From: Clostridia bacterium
Lineage (GTDB): Bacteria > Bacillota > Clostridia > Christensenellales > Aristaeellaceae
Direction of reading: 5' to 3'
Length of the DNA stretch: 54,465 nucleotides
Assembly: GCA_017547805.1 (NCBI GenBank)
Contig: JAFYOR010000107.1
Span: 1-54,465, forward strand
Shown: in pieces, positions 32,105 through 44,039 of the stretch
Layout of the letters: every line of letters starts with the position of its first letter
How positions within the stretch are numbered: the first letter of the stretch is position 1
Notes under the pieces: generated by a model
Database searches by the model: none
Told to the model about the DNA's origin: nothing
Seen by the model: the letters and a program-made list of their open reading frames with translations, nothing else
Translations under genes and position numbers: made by a program

Positions 32105-33280
32105 TTACTTCTTCATGATACACGCCACCGCATGCGTGGAAATGCCCAGCCCTTCGCCCTCAAAGCCCAGCTTCTCGGTCGTCGTCGCCTTGACGTTCAC
32201 GCAGTCAAGTTCCACCCGCAGGTGCGCGGCGACGTTTTCGCGCATCATCTCGATGTAATCCTTAAGCTTAGGGCGCTGGCAGATGATCGTCACATCCACA
32301 TTGCCCACGACATAACCCTTCGCCCAGATGAGATTCATGACATGATCCAGCAGCATGCCGCTGTCCGCACCCTTGTACTTGGGATCGGTATCCGGGAAAT
32401 GCCTGCCGATATCGCCCATCGCCGCCGCGCCCAGCAGCGCGTCGGTCAGCGCGTGATACGCCACGTCCGCGTCGCTGTGTCCAAGCAGGCCAAGCGTATA
32501 GGGCACTTCAACGCCGCAAAGGATCAGCTTTCGCCCCTCCACGAGCCTGTGTACATCGTAACCATGTCCAATGCGGATCATCGCCGGTTCCTCCTTCTTC
32601 GCCTTGCCGCGGCGGATCATCACCTGCTCGGCGAGCAGCATATCCTCCGGCGTGGTCAGCTTGATGTTCTCCACGTCGCCCTCGGTCAGGCGCACAGCAT
32701 GACCCATGCGCTCCATGAGCATCGCATCGTCCGTCGCTCGCGCACCGGTCTTAAAGCGCTCATGCGCCTGCCGGATGAGCTGTGCGTCAAACGTCTGGGG
32801 CGTCTGCACGGCGCGCAGTGTATCGCGCGCGGGCGTGTCCACGACAATCCCGTTTTCATCGACCTGCTTGACCGTGTCCTTGAGCATCACCGCCGCCACG
32901 CCGCTGCCATGCGCCTTCGCGCTGTCAATCGTGCGGGCAATCACCTCGCGGGTGACGAGCGGGCGCGCGCCGTCGTGGATGGCGATGACGTCCGCATCCT
33001 GCGGGCAGGCGCAAATACCGTGATATACGCTCTCCTGCCGGTCCGCGCCGCCCGGCGCAAACGTCACGCAAAGTCCCGCCGCATCCATCATGCCGCGCAT
33101 TTCGTCCATATCGCATTCGCCGGTCACCACGACGATGCCGCCATCAAACAGTCCCGACTCCGCAAATGCGCGCACGGTATGCACGATAATCGGCGCGCCG
33201 CAGACGGGATAAAGCACCTTATTGCGGTCAAGCCCCATGCGCGTGCCGCGTCCGGCGGCAACGATCACCGCAGCGTTCAT
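32105..33280 (-). CDS. ispDF: bifunctional IspD/IspF, MEP pathway
   Basis: A 391-residue fusion. Residues 1-225 are IspD (2-C-methyl-D-erythritol 4-phosphate cytidylyltransferase): [34 protein letters not shown]. Residues ~235-391 are IspF (2-C-methyl-D-erythritol 2,4-cyclodiphosphate synthase): [11 protein letters not shown] with the metal ligands, [20 protein letters not shown] and [13 protein letters not shown]. These are the third and fifth steps of isoprenoid precursor synthesis; the fusion is known in several bacteria. The ATG overlaps the stop of rqcP by one base. Confidence 0.96.
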   Translation of the reverse strand: MNAAVIVAAGRGTRMGLDRNKVLYPVCGAPIIVHTVRAFAESGLFDGGIVVVTGECDMDEMRGMMDAAGLCVTFAPGGADRQESVYHGICACPQDADVIAIHDGARPLVTREVIARTIDSAKAHGSGVAAVMLKDTVKQVDENGIVVDTPARDTLRAVQTPQTFDAQLIRQAHERFKTGARATDDAMLMERMGHAVRLTEGDVENIKLTTPEDMLLAEQVMIRRGKAKKEEPAMIRIGHGYDVHRLVEGRKLILCGVEVPYTLGLLGHSDADVAYHALTDALLGAAAMGDIGRHFPDTDPKYKGADSGMLLDHVMNLIWAKGYVVGNVDVTIICQRPKLKDYIEMMRENVAAHLRVELDCVNVKATTTEKLGFEGEGLGISTHAVACIMKK

Positions 33281-33537
33281 CAAAGATCCTCCTCGCCCTC
33301 AAGCAGCTCATACATCGCGCCGGCGTCGTTCTTGCGGACGACCTCCGCGACCTTGAGAATGCGGAAACGCGCCATCTTCTCGCCAAAGCGGATTTCCAGC
33401 ACGTCCCCTTCCTTCACCTCGGAAGAGGGCTTGGCCACCTTGCCGTTGATCGTCACACGACCGCCCTCGCTGGCCTCCTTGGCGACGGTGCGCCGCTTGA
33501 TGATGCGCGATACCTTCAGATACTTATCCAGTCTCAT
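33280..33537 (-). CDS. rqcP: RqcP (YabO), S4-domain ribosome quality-control factor
   Basis: An 85-residue protein that is one S4 RNA-binding domain: [40 protein letters not shown]. Near-identical architecture to Bacillus RqcP, which works with RqcH to add C-terminal Ala tails to stalled nascent chains. Upstream of ispDF in one operon. Confidence 0.93.
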   Translation of the reverse strand: MRLDKYLKVSRIIKRRTVAKEASEGGRVTINGKVAKPSSEVKEGDVLEIRFGEKMARFRILKVAEVVRKNDAGAMYELLEGEEDL

Positions 33538-33816
33538 ATTCTCCTCCTGCGCGCCGGCAGCATGCAGCGCCGGCCTGATTCATCTGTCTTTTCAAGTGTA
33601 ACACATGCGCCATGAAACCACAATCGTTTTACCCGAGTTTGCGCCGCTGACCGATCTCATTTGAGCGCACAGTTGCTACGCCCGCAACACATTTGCGCCA
33701 TATTCCGGTGCTACAATAAGCGTGCATGGGAGTTCCCCCCATTGCAGCCTTTGCCCAAGTCCCCTCCGAAGCAAAGGCATTCTTCCCATTTCCCTTCCTT
33801 AATTACCCTTCCACAC
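33538..33816. other. intergenic, nothing recognised
   Basis: About 280 bases upstream of rqcP and downstream of the DUF4364 gene. Open frames here are short and without ribosome binding sites. A promoter for rqcP-ispDF is expected but I see no convincing one. Confidence 0.4.
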
Positions 33817-33853
33817 GAAAACCGCCGTTTGGACAACCCAAGCGGCGGTTTTC
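33817..33853 (-). terminator. hairpin after the DUF4364 gene
   Basis: GAAAACCGCCGCTTGG with CCAAACGGCGGTTTTC around four bases; the T run is inside the stem, so it may end transcripts from either side. Confidence 0.75.
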
Positions 33854-33860
33854 ATTGTAT

Positions 33861-34406
33861 TCATTTCTGTTCATCGTCCTGCGCAGCGGTTTCGCCCAGC
33901 GCCTGCATGATCGTCTGGTAGAGCTCCGGCGCCTTTTTCGGCCATCGCTCGCAAAAGCGCTTGGCCTGCACCTTGGTCGCAGCGGTCAGCGTAAGATTGA
34001 AGATCTCCGCGCCGCCCTCCAGCGCGCGCAGGGTCACCACATAGCCGTTGTCCGTTTCCTTCCAGTCCGCCGGCATCTGCTGTTCATCGCGGATGCGCCT
34101 GCGCCATGCCCGCACATTTTCCGCAAGCTTCTGCTGCTGAGAAGCGCGGATGCGGGCGCCAAAGAGCTCCATGCTCTGCCTGCCCTCGGGCGTGAGGATG
34201 AGCAGCATGCCCTCCAGATGGCGCGCCTCCCGCACAAAGCCGGTCTCCCGGAGTCCGCCCAGCGCGAGATAAAAACGAAACTGCGTGATCAATCCGGTCT
34301 CCACGACAAAGCGCAGGAGCTGTTCTTCTGTACATCCGCCGAGGCGGTCAAGCGCGCAGAGCAGGACCAGCTTATCCTCTTCTTCCGTAGCATGTACATC
34401 AAACAT
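33861..34406 (-). CDS. DUF4364 family protein
   Basis: A 181-residue soluble protein resembling the Firmicutes DUF4364 family: an N-terminal winged-helix-like region (EDKLVLLCALDRLGGCTEEQ, LLRFVVETGLITQFRFYLALGGL) and a C-terminal domain (GYVVTLRALEGGAEIFNLTL). A DNA-binding role is presumed from the fold. The ATG (MFDVHA) follows GGGAGGA by six bases. Function unknown. Confidence 0.7.
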   Translation of the reverse strand: MFDVHATEEEDKLVLLCALDRLGGCTEEQLLRFVVETGLITQFRFYLALGGLRETGFVREARHLEGMLLILTPEGRQSMELFGARIRASQQQKLAENVRAWRRRIRDEQQMPADWKETDNGYVVTLRALEGGAEIFNLTLTAATKVQAKRFCERWPKKAPELYQTIMQALGETAAQDDEQK

Positions 34407-34453
34407 GGATATTCCTCCCCTCAAAGCGGAGTCTGCGTCACGCGGGTTCCTGC

Positions 34454-34690
34454 TTATTCCTTTACGATATATCCTTCAAGCGCAGCGAGCAGGTCGTCGC
34501 AGTCGTCGCTGTAGATATCCATGCGGATCGGGCGGGAGAGATCGATGGAGAAGATGCCCAGAATTGACTTCGCATCCACCACAAAACGCCCGGAACGCAG
34601 ATCCATATCATACGGATACTTGTTCACAAGGCTCACAAAATTCTTCACATGATCGGTCATCATCGTCAGCCGGATGTTTACGGTTTTCAT
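34454..34690 (-). CDS. HPr-like protein
   Basis: A 78-residue HPr-fold protein. The Ser46 region AKSILGIFSIDLSRPIRM is conserved, and a His (TDHVKNFVSLVNKY) aligns with the active-site His15, but the usual Arg-Pro after it is replaced by Lys-Asn and the first helix is three residues shorter. It may be a regulatory rather than a phosphotransfer HPr. ATG start assumed; AGGAG is 12 bases upstream, and a TTG two codons earlier would fit the site better. Confidence 0.75.
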   Translation of the reverse strand: MKTVNIRLTMMTDHVKNFVSLVNKYPYDMDLRSGRFVVDAKSILGIFSIDLSRPIRMDIYSDDCDDLLAALEGYIVKE

Positions 34691-34848
34691 CTTCAATCGT
34701 CTCTCCTTCCGTCGCCATATGTCAGTATTATACAAGAAAGGGCGGGTGAATGCAAGCATCGGCAAGGCGGTATTCCCATGCTTTCATCCGGCCTTCGACG
34801 TCAGAAAAACAAATTTGAAAAAAAGTCGAAAAAAACGAAAAATAGGGG

Positions 34849-34877
34849 TTGACTTTTTCAAAGTCCCGAGGTATACT
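34849..34877 (+). promoter_or_regulatory. promoter of the tRNA-Val gene
   Basis: TTGACT, 17 bases, TATACT, 13 bases before the tRNA. Confidence 0.85.
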
Positions 34878-34890
34878 AATACACGTGCTT

Positions 34891-34967
34891 GGGGTCTTAG
34901 CTCAGCTGGTCAGAGCGCCACGTTGACATCGTGGAGGTCGTAGGTTCGAGCCCTATAGACCCCACCA
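34891..34967 (+). tRNA. tRNA-Val (anticodon GAC)
   Basis: Full cloverleaf: acceptor GGGGTCT/AGACCCC, D arm GCTC/GAGC, anticodon stem CCACG/CGTGG with loop TTGACAT, T arm with TTCGAGC, discriminator A and encoded CCA. Preceded by a promoter and followed by a terminator at 35000. Confidence 0.97.
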
Positions 34968-34999
34968 AGCTAAGTGTGAGTTAGTCGCCACACTGGGAG

Positions 35000-35026
35000 C
35001 CGCCATCTTCAGATGGCGGTTTTTCT
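35000..35026 (+). terminator. terminator after tRNA-Val
   Basis: CCGCCATCT with AGATGGCGG, two-base loop on paper (four after opening), followed by TTTTTCTTTT. Confidence 0.92.
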
Positions 35027-35120
35027 TTTATCTGTTTAATTTTTTGATGATTGAAGTGCGCTTCGCTTTTCTCTTTGGAGATGGGCTTACCCATAGTAAC
35101 TCTCAGGAGGTGTCTGCCCC

Positions 35121-35981
35121 ATGAAGAAACTCTGCCTGCTGCTTCTCGCGCTGATGCCCTTCCTCTTTTCTTCCCCTGCCCTTGCCCAGACTGAAGGCGA
35201 TTTCGCCTATTCCATCAGCGATGGTCAGGCGACCATCACCGCCTACACCGGCAGCGCTGCGGAGCTGACCCTGCCCGATACGCTGGGCGGGTGTCCCGTT
35301 ACGGCGATCCGTTACTGCGCCTTCCGGGACTGCAAAACGCTTGCGCAGCTCGTCATCCCCGAAGGCATCGTTTCCATCGGCAGCAATGCCTTTGCCGGCT
35401 GCACGTCGCTTTCGCAGGTTTCCCTGCCCGAAAGCCTCCGGCTCATCGGCTCGCATGCGTTCTACGGCTGCTGCGCGCTCACGCAGATCACGCTGAACGA
35501 CGGCGTGCAGCGCCTTCACCCGTATGCGTTTTATGGTTGCTCCGCCGTCCGGCTGTGCGCGCTTGACAGCCGGGTCGCCGCCGTGCTGACCGATTACGGC
35601 TACACCTTCACCAGCCCGGAATTCCCGGAGCTTTCCTTCTATGCCTACGATACGAACGGTCAGCGCACGTTCATCGTCGCGGACTGTCGCGATGACGCCG
35701 TCCGTGTCGCCCTGCCGCAAGGCGTTACCGCCATCGGTGACTATGCCTTCTTCGGCTGCGCGTCGCTTTCGGAAATCATCCTCCCCCAGAGCGTTGCCCA
35801 AATCGGTCATTCCGCGTTTGAGGGCTGCACATCGCTTGCGCAGATCACGCTGCCCGCCGGCGTGCAGCGCATCGAAGGCAGCGCCTTTTCCGGCTGCGCC
35901 GGTCTGCTGATCATCGCCCCGCCGGACAGCGCCGCGCAGGCCTTCGCCCAGTCGGGCGGCTTCGCGTGGCAGGCGCCGTAA
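35121..35981 (+). CDS. secreted BspA-type leucine-rich-repeat protein
   Basis: A 286-residue exported protein. Signal peptide MKKLCLLLLALMPFLFSSPA ends at ALAQ. Five BspA/LRR_5 repeats follow in two blocks, each like IGSNAFAGCTSLSQVSLPES: residues ~65-140 and ~205-265, separated by a ~60-residue spacer. No anchoring motif is seen, so it is probably released or wall-associated. BspA repeats often mediate adhesion; that is only a possibility here. GGAGGTG site eight bases before the ATG. Confidence 0.85.
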   Translation: MKKLCLLLLALMPFLFSSPALAQTEGDFAYSISDGQATITAYTGSAAELTLPDTLGGCPVTAIRYCAFRDCKTLAQLVIPEGIVSIGSNAFAGCTSLSQVSLPESLRLIGSHAFYGCCALTQITLNDGVQRLHPYAFYGCSAVRLCALDSRVAAVLTDYGYTFTSPEFPELSFYAYDTNGQRTFIVADCRDDAVRVALPQGVTAIGDYAFFGCASLSEIILPQSVAQIGHSAFEGCTSLAQITLPAGVQRIEGSAFSGCAGLLIIAPPDSAAQAFAQSGGFAWQAP

Positions 35982-36009
35982 CCCCACAAAAAACGCTGCA
36001 CAGCAAACA

Positions 36010-36058
36010 GCACGCCCGCCTCCCTTTTCAGGAAGACGGGACGTGCCTTTTTTTCTTT
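36010..36058 (+). terminator. terminator of the leucine-rich-repeat gene
   Basis: Imperfect long stem GCACG..CCG..CTCCC with matching GGAAG..CGG..CGTGC, followed by seven T. Lies between two convergent genes. Confidence 0.75.
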
Positions 36059-36060
36059 TA

Positions 36061-39305
<3,245 letters not shown>

Positions 39306-39346
39306 AAAAAACAGCCCTGTTCCCGCATTTTGCAGGAACAGGGCTG
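39306..39346 (-). terminator. terminator of the coiled-coil gene
   Basis: Perfect 12-base stem CAGCCCTGTTCC with GGAACAGGGCTG, followed on the minus strand by six T. Confidence 0.92.
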
Positions 39347-39382
39347 CACTGAAACGCAGCGTATGTTTTCTTGATGCAGCTA

Positions 39383-40420
39383 TCAGAACCACGGCGCAGA
39401 TTCTCTTTGCATCCGCTTCATATGCTTTTCATTCTCTTTGCGCTTTTTCTCCTCATCGACGATCTGGTCAGGACCTGTAAGAGCGTCCTCAATACCGTCT
39501 ATGCGCTCAGCTATAACTTCTATATGAGACAAAGGACCGCCGGACAGATCAGACGGGCTGATGGGGCGGGTTGCATGATACATAGCACCCGTGGCCATGG
39601 CCGCCGCTATCGTAGCCGCCATGGCAACCTGTTTTGTGCGCTGCGCAGCCTGTCCTTTGCTTGCAACCTGTTTTGTGCGCTGCGCAGCCTGTCCTTTGCT
39701 TGCACCCGCTTTGCTCGAACCGCCGGCCGGTCCGCCGGTGTCCGTCTGCGCCAACAGGGCATATTGATCCGCCAGCGAGGAAATCTGACCTGCCAGTGTC
39801 TTATACTTCGATGATGCAGCGGTTCTGTCCGCTTTCGCGTTCTGGGAAGCTCCACGGGCAAATCGGTTAGAAGACATCGAGCCGAATCCGCCAGCCTGAT
39901 TGGACGTTTTATCCGCCTCGAACTTCACCACCTCGGCATGCATCGACAGCGACTTTGCGAGATGTCCGCAGCTTTTGACCGCTTTTTTCAGCCTGTTCTG
40001 CGCCGCATCCGCCGCTTTCTGATGCACATCTTCGTCGTACATATATTGATCGCGCGCATCCTTGATGCGGTCAATCTCATCCTCCTCGGCCTCTTTCTCC
40101 TCTTCCAGCCGCTCAATCTCCTGGTCAATGCTGTCAAGGGAATCCTCGTCATCATCGTCAGAATCATCTCTGCTTCTGGCCGCTTCCCGGCGGCGCTCCT
40201 TCTGCTGGCGAATGCTCTCTTTGATATGCTCCAGTCTTCTCTGTGCAGAAGCCAGCTTCCTTTCCTCCTCCTGATATGCACGGCGCGCTTTATCGGCTTC
40301 TGCCCGCTCCGTCAGCATCGTCTCCCTGTCATTCTGGATCTGCGCCTTAATCTCGGGATATTGTCCTGACGTCTCCTGATAATACGCCTCAACCTCACCC
40401 ATGAATTTGCTTTCTCCCAT
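39383..40420 (-). CDS. orphan coiled-coil protein with a 13-residue tandem duplication
   Basis: A 345-residue protein I do not recognise. Residues ~10-150 are strongly charged heptad-type helix (EEERKLASAQRRLEHIKESI, an acidic DDSDDDDEDSLDS turn, then EIERLEEEKEAEEDEIDRIK), suggesting an antiparallel hairpin. A Ser/Gly/Ala-rich linker follows with two identical KGQAAQRTKQVA(S/M) copies, then a short hydrophobic stretch (MAATIAAAMATGAMY) and a charged tail. The start (MGESKF) has GGAGGGG just upstream and a consensus promoter lies at 40567. The N-terminal helical hairpin is reminiscent of type VII-secreted or tail-fibre-like helical proteins, but no such genes are nearby. Confidence 0.75.
   Translation of the reverse strand: MGESKFMGEVEAYYQETSGQYPEIKAQIQNDRETMLTERAEADKARRAYQEEERKLASAQRRLEHIKESIRQQKERRREAARSRDDSDDDDEDSLDSIDQEIERLEEEKEAEEDEIDRIKDARDQYMYDEDVHQKAADAAQNRLKKAVKSCGHLAKSLSMHAEVVKFEADKTSNQAGGFGSMSSNRFARGASQNAKADRTAASSKYKTLAGQISSLADQYALLAQTDTGGPAGGSSKAGASKGQAAQRTKQVASKGQAAQRTKQVAMAATIAAAMATGAMYHATRPISPSDLSGGPLSHIEVIAERIDGIEDALTGPDQIVDEEKKRKENEKHMKRMQRESAPWF
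39626..39704 (-). repeat. 39 bp perfect tandem duplication inside the coiled-coil gene
   Basis: The plus-strand sequence CCTGTTTTGTGCGCTGCGCA plus 19 further bases occurs twice in direct tandem, encoding two KGQAAQRTKQVA units. Identity across 39 bases implies a recent slip or duplication. Confidence 0.9.
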
Positions 40421-40566
40421 GAAACCCCTCCCGAGCCCATCGTCCGCTCCGTGTCGTATTGCGCCAGCGTCGGCTGCCGCCCAACTCATCGCGCAGCGGC
40501 AATAGGCAGACCGGTCGCGAAACCCTTTCGCATTAAGAAACAGTAAATACCCTTCACATTGAGTTT

Positions 40567-40596
40567 ATTATATATTAACCCCTATTTTTCTGTCAA
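40567..40596 (-). promoter_or_regulatory. promoter of the coiled-coil gene
   Basis: Minus-strand TTGACA, 18 bases, TATAAT; both boxes match consensus. About 150 bases before the start codon, so the leader is long. Confidence 0.8.
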
Positions 40597-40632
40597 CAGG
40601 ATGCGTTTTCATTATCCTTTGTGACTGATTCT

Positions 40633-41727
40633 TCAGATCTCCGCCGGGAACGGCACTGCGTATTCGCCCAGCTTCTTTTCAATTTCGCGCAGCTCACTAA
40701 GCGTCTTATCGTTGACCGGCACGCCCTTCTCCCTGCGCAGGATGCGCATGTCCGTTTCCTTTTCGCCGTGGGTATAAATCCGCTCGCAGCCCTGCGCCTT
40801 GTCGCTGTCGCGCAGCTTCTGCAGGTAGTCAGAAAAGCTTTTGCGGATCTGCGCCTTGTCTCCGAAAATCCCGTAATCAACAGCGATAAAGCTGTGGCAG
40901 ATGCCTGAGCCGCCATCCTCGGTCTTGTAAATGCGCTCCGCCGTCATGCCGCCGGCAAGGATGCCGCAGAACAGCTCGCAGATCACGCCAAGACCATAGC
41001 CCTTGTGGCTGCCCATCAGCTCATTGGAGCCGCCCAGCGGCAGGATGCCGCCGCCGATCTTGCTGATGATGTTGGCCAGCACGCGCGGCGCGTCGGTGGA
41101 GTCGCAGCCGTTTTCATCCACGCCCCAGCCCAGCGGCACCGGATCGCCGCGCTTGGTGAAAACCTCGAATTTGCCGCGCGGGACAACGGTCGTCGCGCAG
41201 TCAAAGGAGAACGGCACAGGATCCGCCGGCATGGCAAGGGCGATCGGGTTGGTGCCGATCATCGGCTGGCGACCGTAGGTGGGCACCATGATGGCCTCGG
41301 TGTTCGTCATGCAGATGCCCATCAGGTCTTCCTTTGCCGCCATCTCCGTGTAGTAGCCCGCAATGCCGTAGTGGTTGGAGCGGCGCACCGTGACCATGCC
41401 GCAGCCGGTTTTCTTCGCCTTGTCAATCGCCAGCTGCATCGCCATGCGTGAAACAACCTGGCCCATGCCGTTATGCGCGTCGATGACGGCGGAAATCGGC
41501 GTTTCGTGCACAATTTCGGGCTTGGCCTTCAGGTCAACCATCCCGCAGGAAATTTCATAGTCATAGCGAACCATGCGCTGCACGCCATGGGATTCCGTGC
41601 CGTTTAAGTCCGCCGCCAGCAGAATATCGGTGATCTCACTGCTCGTCTGTCCGTCAAATCCATAGGAACGGAAGGCCGCGCAGCAGAACGCATGAAGCTG
41701 CTCATAATCAAGATAATGATACGCCAT
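40633..41727 (-). CDS. Ldh2/malate-lactate dehydrogenase family oxidoreductase
   Basis: A 364-residue NAD(P)-dependent dehydrogenase of the Ldh_2 (YiaK/AllD/MDH) family. Typical motifs: AADLNGTESHGVQRM with the catalytic His, VTVRRSNHYGIAGYY, IGTNPIALAMPA, GSHKGYGLGVICELFCGILA. Members reduce 2-oxo acids such as oxaloacetate, 2,3-diketogulonate or ureidoglycolate; the substrate cannot be assigned. ATG with GGAGG five bases upstream. Monocistronic, promoter at 41765. Confidence 0.9.
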   Translation of the reverse strand: MAYHYLDYEQLHAFCCAAFRSYGFDGQTSSEITDILLAADLNGTESHGVQRMVRYDYEISCGMVDLKAKPEIVHETPISAVIDAHNGMGQVVSRMAMQLAIDKAKKTGCGMVTVRRSNHYGIAGYYTEMAAKEDLMGICMTNTEAIMVPTYGRQPMIGTNPIALAMPADPVPFSFDCATTVVPRGKFEVFTKRGDPVPLGWGVDENGCDSTDAPRVLANIISKIGGGILPLGGSNELMGSHKGYGLGVICELFCGILAGGMTAERIYKTEDGGSGICHSFIAVDYGIFGDKAQIRKSFSDYLQKLRDSDKAQGCERIYTHGEKETDMRILRREKGVPVNDKTLSELREIEKKLGEYAVPFPAEI

Positions 41728-41764
41728 ATGTGCCTCCAACTCTGGTCTGATTGTTGCTGATGAT

Positions 41765-41793
41765 ATTATACCGCGACTTTCCTTGCGCTTCAA
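41765..41793 (-). promoter_or_regulatory. promoter of the Ldh2-family gene
   Basis: Minus-strand TTGAAG, 17 bases, TATAAT, 38 bases before the start codon. Confidence 0.7.
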
Positions 41794-41814
41794 CCCGAAA
41801 CCACCCTTCTCCCG

Positions 41815-41843
41815 TTGACGCTGCGCTGTTGCTGTGCTATTCT
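41815..41843 (+). promoter_or_regulatory. promoter of the TetM-like gene
   Basis: TTGACG, 17 bases, TATTCT, about 55 bases before the chosen start. Divergent from the Ldh2 promoter. Confidence 0.6.
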
Positions 41844-41896
41844 GCTTCTATAAAAGAAAGCGCAGCGCAATGACGCGCTGCAGAAATGAGAAAACC

Positions 41897-43831
41897 ATGA
41901 AACGGGTATGTATCGGCATTCTCGCGCACGTTGACGCCGGCAAAACCACGCTCTCCGAGCAGATCCTCCTGCTCAGCGGCGCAATTCGCAAAAAGGGCAG
42001 CGTGGACAGCGGCACCGCGCACACCGACACGCTCCCCGTCGAGCAGCGGCGCGGCATCTCCGTCAAGGCAAGCTGCGTGTCCTTCACGTGGAAAGGCACG
42101 CAGGTCAATCTCATCGATACGCCGGGACACGTCGATTTTTCCGCCGAAGTGGAGCGCTCGCTCTGGGCGCTGGATGCCGCTGTGCTCGTCGTGTGCGGCG
42201 TGGAGGGCGTTCAGCCGCAGACGGAAGCGCTCTTCGCGGCGATTGCGGAAAAGAAGATTCCCTGTCTGTTTTTCATCAACAAGCTCGACCGCGAGGGCGC
42301 GGACGCAGGCCGCGTCGCCGCGCAGATCCGGCGCATGCTCACAAGCAGCGCCTGCCTCATCGGGGATGACGACGCCGTCGCGGACGTCCTGTGCGCGGAT
42401 GACGACGCGCTGATGGAGCGCTACCTTTCCGGCGAAACGCTTAATCCCGCGTTTATAAAGCGCCGTCTGGGCGAAATGACCCGGAACGCGCAGGCGTATC
42501 CCATCCTCTGCGGCTCCGCGCTCAGGGAAGAGGGCGTTGTCCCGCTGCTTGACGCGGTAACGGACTGGCTGACGCCCGATGCGCCGCCGTCTGACGCCCT
42601 GTGCGGCGTCGCATTCGCCGCCGCGCAGGATAAGCTGCTGGGACGCGGCGTATTCGTGCGGATGTTCAGCGGACGCTTGTCTGCGCGCATGCCCGTCACA
42701 CTCCCCGCCGGCACAGACCCGCTGACGGGCGAAGAAAAGTTCGTTCAGCCCAAGGTCACGCAGCTGCGCAGCGTGTCCGGCGCGCCGGTCGATGCGCTTG
42801 GCGCGGGCGAGGTCGGCGTGGTGTACGGCCTTGGCGCGCTGCGCATCGGACAGGTGCTGGGCGATGCATCGCTCCTGCCCCGCCCGGTGGAGACCGGCAA
42901 GCTGCGCACGCCGCTGATCACCGTGCAGGTTATCCCTGAGCAGGCGGAGGACATGCCTGCGCTGCGCGAGGCCTGCGACATCCTCTCCGGCGAGGACCCG
43001 CTGCTGCAATCCAGCTACATCCGGACGCTGAACGAGCTGCACATGAACGTCATGGGCACCATCCAGCTGGAAATCCTTGAAGAAATGCTGCGCACGCGCT
43101 TTTCGCTGCCCGTCCGTTTCGGCAAGCCCGCCGTGCTTTACCGGGAAACCATCTCAAGCGCCGCCACGGGCTTTGTCGCCTACACGATGCCCAAGCCCTG
43201 CTGGGCGGTGATGGAATTCTGCATCGAGCCTGCGCCGCGCGGCAGCGGCGTGACGTTTGAATCCCAATGCCATGTGCGCGATATTCTGGGACGGTATCAG
43301 AACCAGGTCAGGCAGGCGCTGCCCCTCGCCCTTGCGCAGGGACGGCTTGGCTGGCCGGTGACGGACGTGAAAATCACGCTCATGGGCGGCAGCCATCACC
43401 AGTTTCACACGCACCCGCTGGATTTTATCGTCGCCACACCCATGGGTATTCAGGACGGTCTGCGCCGGGGCGGCAGCACGCTGCTGGAGCCGATGCTGGA
43501 AATCCGGTTTCTGATTCCCCCGGAATGCGTCGGGCGCGTGATGAGCGACGTCGTCGCCATGCGCGGAGAGACGCTTGAAGCGCAGCCCTCGCAGGAACGC
43601 ACCCGCCTGACCGCGCTTGTGCCCGCCGCAACCAGCCTTGATTATTCCATGACACTTGCCGCCGTCACCGGCGGACGCGGTGTGATGAGCGTAAAGCTGC
43701 ATAGCTACCGCGAATGCCCGCTTAATCTGGGCGCAACGGCCCCGCGCAGGAATGTCGATCCGCTGGACGAAAGCCGCTATATCCTCGCCGCCAGAAGCGC
43801 GCTGGAGGGCGGCATCTTTGACCTCAGCTAA
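41897..43831 (+). CDS. TetM/TetO-like translation factor GTPase, probably not a resistance gene
   Basis: A 644-residue EF-G-like GTPase with the domain layout and length of ribosomal protection proteins. G1 AHVDAGKTTLSEQ, switch II DTPGHVDF, G4 NKLDREG, and domain IV/V sequences (YRETISSAATGFVAYTMPKP, CPLNLGATAPRRNVDPLDES) align along the whole length. The domain IV loop that in Tet(M) reads YSPVSTPADF and pushes tetracycline from the ribosome is here MGGSHHQFHTHPLDF, so the drug-displacing residues are not conserved. Chromosomal, with no mobile element. A house-keeping or stress translation factor is more likely. The start is uncertain: MKRVCIGIL lacks a strong site, and an ATG nine codons upstream is possible. 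Confidence 0.85.
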   Translation: MKRVCIGILAHVDAGKTTLSEQILLLSGAIRKKGSVDSGTAHTDTLPVEQRRGISVKASCVSFTWKGTQVNLIDTPGHVDFSAEVERSLWALDAAVLVVCGVEGVQPQTEALFAAIAEKKIPCLFFINKLDREGADAGRVAAQIRRMLTSSACLIGDDDAVADVLCADDDALMERYLSGETLNPAFIKRRLGEMTRNAQAYPILCGSALREEGVVPLLDAVTDWLTPDAPPSDALCGVAFAAAQDKLLGRGVFVRMFSGRLSARMPVTLPAGTDPLTGEEKFVQPKVTQLRSVSGAPVDALGAGEVGVVYGLGALRIGQVLGDASLLPRPVETGKLRTPLITVQVIPEQAEDMPALREACDILSGEDPLLQSSYIRTLNELHMNVMGTIQLEILEEMLRTRFSLPVRFGKPAVLYRETISSAATGFVAYTMPKPCWAVMEFCIEPAPRGSGVTFESQCHVRDILGRYQNQVRQALPLALAQGRLGWPVTDVKITLMGGSHHQFHTHPLDFIVATPMGIQDGLRRGGSTLLEPMLEIRFLIPPECVGRVMSDVVAMRGETLEAQPSQERTRLTALVPAATSLDYSMTLAAVTGGRGVMSVKLHSYRECPLNLGATAPRRNVDPLDESRYILAARSALEGGIFDLS

Positions 43832-43845
43832 TCCCCCTTAAAACC

Positions 43846-43925
43846 GCGCGAAGCGAAGAAGGGAGGCTGAGGGATGGAATCCCTCAGGCAGGGTTCCAGG
43901 GGCGGCAGCCCCTAACGTCCCCCAC
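43846..43925 (+). repeat. family B module after the TetM-like gene
   Basis: Sense orientation, 15 bases after the stop codon: CGCGCGAAGCGAAGAAGGGA, CTGAGGGATGGAATCCCTCAG hairpin positions, then AGGGGCGGCAGCCCCT hairpin. Same order and orientation as after four minus-strand genes. The rest of the gap up to 44030 holds an imperfect CGGGCACAGCCCG hairpin like the family A unit start. Confidence 0.8.
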
Positions 43926-44039
43926 GTTCCCCAACGTCCCCAAACGGGCACAGCCCGCACCCACCTGAACCGAACAGGCGACGCGCTCGGTTCGCACCAT
44001 CCCCAAAGAACCATCGCACACGAAAGGAGCACACGACCC

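Noticed and set aside
41897-43831. Functional tetracycline resistance gene
   Set aside because: The loop needed to displace the drug is not conserved and there is no mobile context.
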